Of a stretch of DNA of 6,409 nucleotides, positions 1 to 5,828 are shown piece after piece. Within the stretch, counting starts at the first letter, position 1; each line of letters opens with the position of its first letter. The position numbers and the translations under genes were made by a program. Source of the stretch: an uncultured Ignavibacteria bacterium (GTDB taxonomy: Bacteria; Bacteroidota; Ignavibacteria; Kapaibacteriales; UBA961); the NCBI GenBank assembly GCA_937868245.1, contig CALMMI010000375.1, positions 1-6,409 on the forward strand, given 5' to 3'. The notes beneath the pieces are model-generated. The model did not search any database, was not told the origin of the DNA, and saw only the letters and a list, made by a program, of their open reading frames with translations.

Positions 1-1208
1 CACTTCTTGGTGGCGGTTTTGGACGTCGGTTAAATTCGGATTACGCATCTATAGCAACACGTATTTCCAAGACTTTTAAAGTACCCGTATTGTTTATGTT
101 TTCGCGGCAAGACGATATGCGTAATGATGCTTACAGGCCAGCAAGTTATCATGTTTGTAAAGGTGGTTTGGATGCTAACGGTAAAGTGACAGGTTGGGTG
201 CACAGGACTGTGAAAGGCGGGCAAAACAATCCACCATATTCAATTCCTTCTCCCGACTCTGGTTCAAGTTCACAATCTATAAATTTCCCTGTTAATACCG
301 GAGCATGGCGTTCAGTTGGCAATACTTCATCTGTTTTTGTAAATGAATGTTTCATCGATGAACTCGCTGTTGCTGCAGGAAAAGACCCGTTTGAGTTTCG
401 CAGGGATTTACTTCCTCAGGGACAGCTGCGATCAGTCCTTGAAAAAGCTGCCGAACTTGCGGAATGGTCAAAACCACTACCGAAAGGTTGGGGGCGTGGT
501 ATAGCTTGCGTTCATACGGATTATTCACCAATGGCACATGTAGTTGAAGTTTCAGTTTCGGACGCAGGTATTCTGAAAGTGGAACGTATAGTTGCAGTGG
601 TAGATTGCGGTATTGCGATTAATCCGATGGGGGTGGAGGCGCAAATTCAAGGTGCTGCAGTTGATGCCCTTTCAACAGCATTGAAATCAGAGATTACAAT
701 TGAAAACGGTGGTGTAAAACAAAGCACTTTCCGTGATTTTGAATGGCTAAGAATGAACGAAATGCCGAAAATCGAGGTGCATATTATGCCAAGCACAGGC
801 TCACCGAACGGTATGGGCGAAGCAGGATTCCCTTCTGTATCACCTGCTTTATGTAATGCAATTTTTAATGCAACCGGAAAAAGAGTTAGAACCTTGCCGA
901 TTCAGAAAACTTCTCTTGCCGCGGTGGAAACACCTGAAATCTCAAATCATGGTGAGATGAGTGTTTTCCCGAGTCCTTTTACAACTTCATTTAAAGTTGA
1001 TGGGAAATTTAATACTCCTGTTTCTGGAGAGATTTCCCTTTCCATTCAGAATTTACTCGGCTCTACCCTTCTTGAAACGAGAGTAGATTTGGGTAGTGAT
1101 GGTAGGTTTTTACAGGAGATTAACTTCACTCCTGCTTCTGCGGGTGTGTATTTTCTTACTGTTAGGAGTGGAAGTGCTGTTATTATGCGGAAGATTGTGA
1201 AGGAGTGA
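1..1208 (+). CDS. Molybdenum hydroxylase large (molybdopterin-binding) subunit with T9SS tail, 5'-partial
   Basis: This is the C-terminal ~401 residues of a xanthine dehydrogenase-family molybdopterin subunit, closest in pattern to isoquinoline 1-oxidoreductase beta subunits (IorB type). The frame is open from the window edge (codons from base 3), so the true start lies upstream; TTG/ATG codons near 90-98 are internal. Seen: GGGFGRR at visible residues 3-9 (cofactor-binding Gly-rich loop), WRSVGN followed by a FIDELA helix, VDCGIAINP, and NGMGEAGFP, whose Glu (codon 819-821) matches the catalytic base of the family. The enzymatic part ends near nt 905. The family hydroxylates aldehydes or N-heterocycles using Mo and needs a [2Fe-2S] partner, which is not in this window. 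A full-length IorB is roughly 700-800 residues, so about half is missing. After a short linker comes an ~85-residue T9SS sorting domain. xdhC and mocA follow, which fits the assignment. The substrate cannot be told. Confidence 0.93.
   Translation, partial: LLGGGFGRRLNSDYASIATRISKTFKVPVLFMFSRQDDMRNDAYRPASYHVCKGGLDANGKVTGWVHRTVKGGQNNPPYSIPSPDSGSSSQSINFPVNTGAWRSVGNTSSVFVNECFIDELAVAAGKDPFEFRRDLLPQGQLRSVLEKAAELAEWSKPLPKGWGRGIACVHTDYSPMAHVVEVSVSDAGILKVERIVAVVDCGIAINPMGVEAQIQGAAVDALSTALKSEITIENGGVKQSTFRDFEWLRMNEMPKIEVHIMPSTGSPNGMGEAGFPSVSPALCNAIFNATGKRVRTLPIQKTSLAAVETPEISNHGEMSVFPSPFTTSFKVDGKFNTPVSGEISLSIQNLLGSTLLETRVDLGSDGRFLQEINFTPASAGVYFLTVRSGSAVIMRKIVKE
951..1205 (+). other. T9SS type A C-terminal sorting domain (Por secretion signal)
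   Basis: The last ~85 residues of the molybdoenzyme do not belong to the catalytic fold. They show the usual order of a type A sorting domain: VFPSPF at the start (family form VYPNPF), a central beta-rich stretch with SLSIQNLLGSTLLE (family form V.VYD.LGR.V), then PASAGVYFLTVRSG and a C-terminal IMRKIVKE (family form LPAGVYFVRV...RKVVK). In the family this domain directs a protein already in the periplasm through the T9SS outer-membrane channel, and is usually cleaved by the PorU sortase. It stays in frame with the enzyme through the linker at about 906-950, with no sign of a frameshift. It is one of the best taxonomic clues in the window. Confidence 0.87.
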
Positions 1209-1231
1209 CGGAGGTACTATTACTATGCGTT

Positions 1232-1260
1232 TTTACATTATAACATATTCTAAATATTAA
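1232..1260 (+). promoter_or_regulatory. Weak candidate promoter ahead of xdhC
   Basis: In the 89-base gap between the molybdoenzyme and xdhC, TTTACA (1232-1237) and TATTAA (1255-1260) are 17 bases apart, a sigma-70-like arrangement with 5/6 and 4/6 matches. The -10-like element overlaps a perfect 12-base palindrome, AATATTAATATT (1253-1264), which could be an operator or simply AT-rich chance. No Bacteroidota-type TAnnTTTG box is present. The gap leaves room for a separate xdhC promoter, but read-through from the structural gene is equally possible. Confidence 0.22.
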
Positions 1261-1297
1261 TATTATCAGAAATGGGTAAGAACAAGATTTTTCAACA

Positions 1298-2428
1298 ATG
1301 ACCGAAATCCAAAAAATACTATCAGCATACGATGCAATCGACTTCAGTTTCAAACGGGGTGCCCTTGCAACAGTTGTAAAACTCTTCGGCTCATCCTACC
1401 GCCGTCCGGGTGCTCGTATGATTATGACCACCGACGGACGATGGACAGGTGCAATAAGCGGTGGCTGTCTGGAAGGGGATGCTCTTCGTCGTGCCCGCGA
1501 AGTTATTGAAAGCGGGAAACCTGCTGTTGTACGGTACGATACAATGGATGACGATGCAAATGAACTTGGTGTGGGTTTGGGTTGTAACGGAATCATCGAT
1601 GTGCTTATCGAACCGCTTTCGGGTTCAAATGACTCTTGTATAGAAACATTACGTTCATCTGTTCAGCCGGACGAAGCAACATTATTGGCTCTTGTGTTTC
1701 GGTCGGATAATCCTGATATACCGGTTGGTACGCGTTGGCTTTATGATGGTTCTGAGTGTAATGGCACTGTAGCGTGTTTCGCTGATTTGCAACTTGATTG
1801 TATGACTGCTTTCGAATCCAAAAAATCAACGACCCAGCAGTATTCTACTGCATTAGGTGAGATTGAAGTATTTATTGAAGTAATCAAACCCCAAACACGA
1901 CTTGTAATTTTCGGCAGCGGATATGATGCATCTCCAGTTGCCGCCATTGCCAAGTCATTAGGGTGGAATGTGAACGTTACCGATGATTGTGCCGCCAAAA
2001 CGTTTCCTTTTAAGTTCCCTACCGCAGATCTTGTATGCCACCTTCAAACCGAAGCAATTTTGAATAACCTTACGCTCAATGAAAATACTGTTTGTATTGT
2101 GATGTCGCATAATTATCATTATGATTTGTCGGTAGTAAAGCAACTCCTGCAAACAAATGTGCATACAATCGGAATCCTTGGACCAAAAAAACGATGGCAA
2201 AAAATGTTTGATGAGCTTTCCAACGAAGGAATAGAGATTTCCAAACAAGATATGGAGAAAATATACGCTCCTGTCGGATTGGATATAGGCGCAGAAACAC
2301 CGGAAGAAATTGCCCTTTCGATTATTGCCGAAATTCAATCCATTCTCACCAAAACGAACGGGGTTTCTCTCCGTTCGAAAATCGGAACAATTCATGAACA
2401 TGATGATATATTCGTAGAAAATGTATGA
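1298..2428 (+). CDS. xdhC: XdhC/CoxI-family molybdenum cofactor maturation protein
   Basis: This 376-residue protein is a full-length XdhC/CoxI family member. Such proteins bind the molybdenum cofactor, promote its sulfuration (with a cysteine desulfurase) and hand it to xanthine dehydrogenase-type enzymes in the cytoplasm. The N-terminal XdhC_CoxI domain (about 10-110) shows GSSYRRPGARM (31-41), GAISGGCLEGD (51-61, Cys57) and GVGLGCNG (91-98, Cys96). The C-terminal Rossmann-like domain (about 195-350) shows IFGSGYDASPV (204-214), MSHNYHYD (269-276), IGILGPKKR (291-299) and PVGLDIGAETPEEIA (325-339). It ends with the IHE motif near 365-367. The nucleotide-binding loop reads GSGYDASP where GAGHDAxP is more usual. 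The ATG at 1298 places the N-terminus where the family begins; its leader is A/T-rich with no clear Shine-Dalgarno. The stop overlaps the mocA start by ATGA, implying translational coupling. Its partner is probably the molybdoenzyme just upstream. Confidence 0.94.
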   Translation: MTEIQKILSAYDAIDFSFKRGALATVVKLFGSSYRRPGARMIMTTDGRWTGAISGGCLEGDALRRAREVIESGKPAVVRYDTMDDDANELGVGLGCNGIIDVLIEPLSGSNDSCIETLRSSVQPDEATLLALVFRSDNPDIPVGTRWLYDGSECNGTVACFADLQLDCMTAFESKKSTTQQYSTALGEIEVFIEVIKPQTRLVIFGSGYDASPVAAIAKSLGWNVNVTDDCAAKTFPFKFPTADLVCHLQTEAILNNLTLNENTVCIVMSHNYHYDLSVVKQLLQTNVHTIGILGPKKRWQKMFDELSNEGIEISKQDMEKIYAPVGLDIGAETPEEIALSIIAEIQSILTKTNGVSLRSKIGTIHEHDDIFVENV

Positions 2429-3069
2429 TTTCACCTTCCTTGAATCTAGCGATTCTTATCCTTGCGGCCGGCGAATCGAAGCGTTTGGGAAGTGCAAAAC
2501 AGCTACTCGATTGGAATGGTGAAACGCTTCTCCAAAAGTCTATTTCAACAGCACAACAACTTTCATCACATTGTAGCACTGAAATTTACGTTGTTCTCGG
2601 TGCGCGATATGATGAACTTTTGCAGCACATTACGAATAACAATATTGCAATTTGCAAAAATGAACGATGGTTCACCGGAATCGGTTCGTCCATTCATTGT
2701 GGGATAGAAGTGATAATTGCTAATGGCGGAGCTGATTCAGTGCTGATTATGCTGTGCGATCAACCGTTTATCACTAGTGAACATTTACAAAAACTTATTG
2801 AGTTATATTCATCATTGGGTAAAGGAATTGTTTCTACTAATTATTCAGGAATTAATGGTGTACCTGCCATATTAGGGAGAAAATATTTTGACGATTTGTT
2901 TGCCCTTCGAGGTGAGCAAGGTGCGAAACGATTGATTCAGAAATATGCTTCAGATGTTGAATCAATTACCTTTGAAGACGCTACCATAGATATTGATACG
3001 ATGGAAGACTATAATAATGCAATTCATAAAAGAGAAAATCACAAAAATTTATTTATTAATCACACATGA
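2425..3069 (+). CDS. mocA: MocA-like molybdenum cofactor cytidylyltransferase (MobA-like NTP transferase)
   Basis: A 214-residue single-domain nucleotidyltransferase of the MobA/MocA group. MocA transfers CMP from CTP to molybdopterin-Mo, giving the MCD cofactor used by bacterial xanthine dehydrogenase-family enzymes. Seen: N-terminal nucleotide loop LAAGESKRLGSAKQLL (13-28) with its Lys residues, NERWFTGIGSSIHCGI (79-94, MocA form N..W..G...S...G), the metal-binding CDQPFI (111-116), GVPAILG (145-151, family form G.P..F), GEQGAK (163-168) and IDIDTMEDY (188-196, family form DIDTPEDY). Length is typical. The ATG start overlaps the xdhC stop as ATGA, and its own TGA overlaps the next ATG in the same way. 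MocA is preferred over MobA because of the XdhC and molybdenum-hydroxylase neighbours and the SSIHCGI motif; the sequence alone does not prove CTP over GTP specificity. Confidence 0.88.
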   Translation: MISPSLNLAILILAAGESKRLGSAKQLLDWNGETLLQKSISTAQQLSSHCSTEIYVVLGARYDELLQHITNNNIAICKNERWFTGIGSSIHCGIEVIIANGGADSVLIMLCDQPFITSEHLQKLIELYSSLGKGIVSTNYSGINGVPAILGRKYFDDLFALRGEQGAKRLIQKYASDVESITFEDATIDIDTMEDYNNAIHKRENHKNLFINHT

Positions 3070-3716
3070 AAATTTTTACTTTTTTTATAGTCATGATTCT
3101 ATTCGGATGTATTTCGAAAGAAAAATGTCCTGAGGGTATAAACTTACTTCCCATGTACGGCATGGAGCCGAAATGCAAAGGGCAATTAAGTGCCGATGCT
3201 GATTTTCTTTCACTATGCGATTCACTTTATAAAGACCGAAAAATTGCAGCTCAATACTATGTAGGCAAAGGGTGGGAATATTTTTATAAAAAAGATTACG
3301 AAACATCAATGAAACGTTTTAATCAAGCGTGGTTATTGGACAGCTTTAATTATGAAACTTACTGGGGTTTTGGAAATATTCTTGGCATGAACTCAAAATT
3401 CAAAGAATCACTGCCATTACTTGAAAAATCGATACTTTTAAATCCTGAAAATCCAAAAATATATCAAAGCATTGCCATCAGTTATGCACAGTTGTTTTAT
3501 GAGACTAAAGATGGAGAATTACTCCATAAAAGTATTGATAATCTAAACTCTTCCTTACAACTTGATTCAACGAGTGTATCCACCCTTGCGCAACTAACCG
3601 CGGCGTATTCCTACTTTATGCAGAAAGATAGTGCAAGGAAATACTTGTCACTAACCGACAAAATTGACCCGAATGCTGTAAATCCTGAAGTTAGAAAAAT
3701 ATTGACAGAGGATTAA
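3066..3716 (+). CDS. TPR-repeat lipoprotein of unknown function
   Basis: This 216-residue protein starts with a short lipoprotein signal peptide: K2, hydrophobic FTFFIVMILFG, then lipobox LFGC with Cys15 as the predicted lipidated residue. It should be anchored in a membrane facing the periplasm, or on the cell surface. After a linker with three further cysteines (21, 37, 51) come about four tetratricopeptide repeats at roughly 62-95, 96-129, 130-169 (with a small insertion) and 170-203; AWLLDSFNYETYWGFGNILG is a clear repeat junction. TPR arrays are protein-protein interaction scaffolds. The KRFNQAWLLD...YWGFG pattern is one I associate with uncharacterised Bacteroidota lipoproteins. The start is fixed by the ATGA overlap with mocA, which places it at the end of the xdhC-mocA unit. 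Whether it acts with the exported molybdoenzyme or is merely co-transcribed cannot be told. Confidence 0.87.
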   Translation: MKIFTFFIVMILFGCISKEKCPEGINLLPMYGMEPKCKGQLSADADFLSLCDSLYKDRKIAAQYYVGKGWEYFYKKDYETSMKRFNQAWLLDSFNYETYWGFGNILGMNSKFKESLPLLEKSILLNPENPKIYQSIAISYAQLFYETKDGELLHKSIDNLNSSLQLDSTSVSTLAQLTAAYSYFMQKDSARKYLSLTDKIDPNAVNPEVRKILTED

Positions 3717-3733
3717 ATAGTTCCTCAAATTTT
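3708..3733 (+). terminator. Weak terminator-like hairpin at the end of the lipoprotein gene
   Basis: GAGGA (3708-3712) pairs with TCCTC (3722-3726) around a 9-base loop that contains the stop codon, followed by AAATTTT. The stem is short, has no GC-rich extension and has a poor T-tract, so termination here is only a possibility. It does sit where the xdhC-mocA-lipoprotein unit would be expected to end. Confidence 0.22.
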
Positions 3734-3799
3734 CACTTATTAGAATAAAGAGTTTCATGATATTTGAAATTTTGCTTCTTTATCCTTTCTTTTATAAAT

Positions 3800-4735
3800 A
3801 TGACAACCAAAGAAATATTATCGTGGCTATTTGAAGGTGATGTATCAATCCAATATCAAACTCATAGGGATTTATTGGATACCGATAAACCTTCGCTCAG
3901 GAAAAGAATTGAACATGAAGGATGGGGTGTAAAGTTTCTTTCGTACAGACAGCCCAATAAACATTGGGGTAGAGGTTTCTACCAACCCAAATGGATTTCG
4001 ACACATTACACACTGTTGGATTTAAAGAATCTTGCAATTTCACCGGATAATACAGTAATAAAAGAAACAGTAGATATTATTTTAGAAAAAGAAAAAGGAC
4101 CTGACGGTGGAATATATCCTGTAGGTACAGATCAGGTAACTGATGTTTGTATTAATGGGATGGTTTTGAATTTTTCTTCTTATTTTAAAGTTAATGAAGA
4201 ATACTTGAAATCAATTGTTGATTTTTTACTCAAGGAACAAATGCCGGATGGAGGGTTTAATTGTCGTTCTAATCGTAGTGGTGCTGTTCACAGTTCATTA
4301 CATACTACCCTTTCCGTGATAGAAGGAATACAGGAATATCGCAATAATGGATATTCATACCGCTTGGATGAACTAAAAAAGGCGCAAGCTGAGTCTGATG
4401 AATTTATCCTTATGCACAAACTCTTTCGGTCAGACAAAACAGGTGAGATTATCAACCCAAACTTTTTGAAATTGTATTATCCTCCCCGTTGGTATTATGA
4501 TATACTTAAAGCAATGGATTACTTTCAATCAGCCAAAGTGAATTACGATAATCGTATAGATGACGCTTTGGAAATAATCCTTACGAAAAGAACAAAAGAA
4601 GGACAGTGGAAACTGCCCTCTAAACATCCCGGGCAAACACACTTTGAAATGGAACAGGCAGGCAAGCCAAGCCGTTGGAATACATTGCGTGCGTTACGAG
4701 TTCTGAAGCATTTCAATAAAGATGTAAGTATATGA
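3800..4735 (+). CDS. Alpha/alpha-toroid protein related to prenyltransferase/squalene-cyclase repeats
   Basis: I chose the ATG at 3800 (311 residues) over an in-frame TTG at 3764, because the family pattern starts at MTTKEILSWLFEGDVSIQYQ (commonly WLLEGDPSIRYQ..RDLL); the upstream extension is low-complexity Phe/Leu with no homologous feel. Seen: helical-toroid repeats carrying PDGGIYP (101-107) and PDGGFNCR (149-156), SSLHTTLSVIEGI (165-177), PPRWYYDILKAMDYF (228-242), and an end block with EGQWKLPSKHPG then SRWNTLRALRVLK (291-303). These resemble the QW-type repeats of squalene/hopene cyclases, but the cyclase acid motif DxDD is absent and the protein is half cyclase length, so triterpene cyclisation is unlikely. 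Members are often labelled squalene cyclase or, wrongly, NifH. There is no signal peptide or membrane segment, so it is probably cytosolic. The function is unknown. The 83-base gap upstream suggests its own transcription. Confidence 0.86.
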   Translation: MTTKEILSWLFEGDVSIQYQTHRDLLDTDKPSLRKRIEHEGWGVKFLSYRQPNKHWGRGFYQPKWISTHYTLLDLKNLAISPDNTVIKETVDIILEKEKGPDGGIYPVGTDQVTDVCINGMVLNFSSYFKVNEEYLKSIVDFLLKEQMPDGGFNCRSNRSGAVHSSLHTTLSVIEGIQEYRNNGYSYRLDELKKAQAESDEFILMHKLFRSDKTGEIINPNFLKLYYPPRWYYDILKAMDYFQSAKVNYDNRIDDALEIILTKRTKEGQWKLPSKHPGQTHFEMEQAGKPSRWNTLRALRVLKHFNKDVSI

Positions 4736-4771
4736 TTTTATTATAATGAAGAATCTGCCTAGCTCTTTATT

Positions 4772-4813
4772 CTATCAGCACGCAGATAATGTGAACTCAT
4801 TGTACTGCGATAG
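4772..4813. other. Long bulged hairpin in the 4736-4842 intergenic gap
   Basis: Reading inward, CTAT (4772-4775) pairs with ATAG (4810-4813), CGCAG (4781-4785) with CTGCG (4805-4809), and ATAATG (4786-4791) with CATTGT (4798-4803, one T-G wobble), around the 6-base loop TGAACT (4792-4797). The left arm has a 5-base bulge and the right arm a 1-base bulge, giving 15 pairs in 42 bases. No T-tract follows, so it is not a typical intrinsic terminator. It lies 29 bases ahead of the next start codon and could be a leader structure, a processing signal or a decayed repeat. Confidence 0.45.
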
Positions 4814-4842
4814 ATCAATGACAAGCATAAATATATCATCAA

Positions 4843-5754
4843 ATGAGCTATCCCTTTATAGTAAGTGAATATTCTCAATGTATATCCGTTTTGGAGAATA
4901 CAGGTATTCTATCAACTCTTCCGGGATCGAAATCTAAGGGAATAATTGGAATAGACCAAAATGAATATCCTATACCTACCCATGAACAAGTTGAGAACTT
5001 ATTAACTGCTAATAAGAAACTTGTTGACATAAAAAGGTCTCAAGGATTTAATCGTTTAGAGCTGATACCAATGGCTTTAGGATTGCCTCAACTGATGGAG
5101 ATTATAGAAAAAGCTATTAATAGGCATCTTCAGGAAGGAAAAATTTACCTGACAAGGAATTCTGATTCCGATCCATTGCTTCCTGCCCGTGTGAACAAGG
5201 AAAAAGTAGTGTGGGTTTGGGATAAAGTAAATCAAGCAATTACTACAAATGAACTTGTCTATTTCCCTGAAGAATATACCACCAATCATAAAGGACAGAC
5301 TAAATCGGAAGTTATTGACAACAGACAAATTTGTGCATTTCCCGGTTGGTCTGTGGGATTAGTGGAAAACCTCCCTTTTATCCCCAAACAAGGACAAGGG
5401 GAAACAGTAGGTGGTAGGATGCAATTGGAAATCAGCCATTCTCCTAATGAATATTTACAGATTATGCGGCAGAAAGAATATTCAGGAGAAACAGGAAAGA
5501 CGCTCGAAGACTTTATTGTTAAATTCCTTATGCGTCTTGAATTGAAGAACGAAATCAGCAATAATATTTATGATGACAATGCTATGTGGTGCCTTGCCAA
5601 CTACTACAAACTTCCATGGGCAGATGTGATACCTACTGTAAATTGGCTTGAGAATGTAGGGAGGCTTAGATTTGGTATGCACCGCAGTAATAATAAACTA
5701 TGTACGAAAAGTGCAGGAGCTTCAACAACTGTCCGGTTACCCGGGCATTTCTGA
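4843..5754 (+). CDS. Uncharacterised 303-residue protein; possible DGR-target-like C-terminus
   Basis: No named family is recognised. The protein is soluble-looking and Trp-rich, with no signal peptide or membrane segment. Visible blocks: GIDQNEYPIPTHEQVENLL (36-54), RSQGFNRLELIPMALGLPQL (65-84), KVVWVWDKV (121-129), ELVYFPEEYTTNHKGQTKSE (137-156), FPGWSVGLVENLPFIPKQGQG (166-186, written here only as a range guide), GGRMQLE (190-196), SPNEYL (200-205) and a C-terminal segment NAMWCLANYY...NWLENVGRLRFG...GASTTVRL (246-299). From memory, this block order resembles an unnamed family frequent in Patescibacteria (CPR) genomes, whose C-terminus varies between copies and ends in an AR.AVR.-like motif; that link is recollection, not a search. 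The ATG at 4843 opens the only long frame here, with no Shine-Dalgarno. Gaps of 107 and 74 bases on either side suggest a stand-alone gene. Possible origin by transfer is inferred from the CPR resemblance. Confidence 0.72.
   Translation: MSYPFIVSEYSQCISVLENTGILSTLPGSKSKGIIGIDQNEYPIPTHEQVENLLTANKKLVDIKRSQGFNRLELIPMALGLPQLMEIIEKAINRHLQEGKIYLTRNSDSDPLLPARVNKEKVVWVWDKVNQAITTNELVYFPEEYTTNHKGQTKSEVIDNRQICAFPGWSVGLVENLPFIPKQGQGETVGGRMQLEISHSPNEYLQIMRQKEYSGETGKTLEDFIVKFLMRLELKNEISNNIYDDNAMWCLANYYKLPWADVIPTVNWLENVGRLRFGMHRSNNKLCTKSAGASTTVRLPGHF
5730..5747. other. Compact GC-rich hairpin at the extreme 3' end of the 4843-5754 gene
   Basis: TGTCCGG (5730-5736) pairs with CCGGGCA (5741-5747; seven pairs including one T-G) around the 4-base loop TTAC (5737-5740). 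It lies five bases before the stop codon TGA (5752-5754). A 7-8 bp stem with a 4-nt loop next to the end of a variable region is typical of DGR target sites. It could also be a chance effect of the codons or a weak terminator, although only TTTC follows it. Confidence 0.4.
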
Positions 5755-5828
5755 GATTAAGAATTAACACATCATACATTTTAGTAATCTTTATACTTTT
5801 AGACAAGTTCAATAGTAAACATTAAAAA

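Noticed and set aside
90..98. TTG or ATG codons as the start of the molybdoenzyme gene
   Set aside because: The frame stays open to the window edge, and the upstream codons encode the conserved GGGFGRR motif, so these are internal codons of a gene cut by the window.
1958..2434. 158-residue open frame on the minus strand opposite the 3' part of xdhC
   Set aside because: It lies wholly antisense to a well-supported gene, shows no recognisable motif, has an erratic composition rich in Cys, Phe and Ile, and has no start signal.
3764..3799. Extended TTG start for the toroid protein, adding 12 residues rich in Phe and Ile
   Set aside because: The ATG at 3800 fits where the family pattern begins. 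The extension looks like translated AT-rich leader and is too short and lacks a cleavage site for a credible signal peptide.
3717..3799. A -7-like GATATTTG (3759-3766) as promoter of the toroid gene
   Set aside because: One of the six fixed positions is wrong and there is no TTG at the expected -33 position, so it is not better than chance.
4753..4787. ATCTGC (4753-4758) pairing with GCAGAT (4782-4787) as a hairpin in the 4736-4842 gap
   Set aside because: It is a perfect but short 6-bp stem with a 23-base loop, and it competes with the stronger 15-pair hairpin at 4772-4813.
5794..5801. TACTTTTA as a Bacteroidota-type -7 box (TAnnTTTG) ahead of the GyrI-like gene
   Set aside because: The last base does not match and no TTG lies at the expected distance upstream; in AT-rich sequence this is not persuasive.
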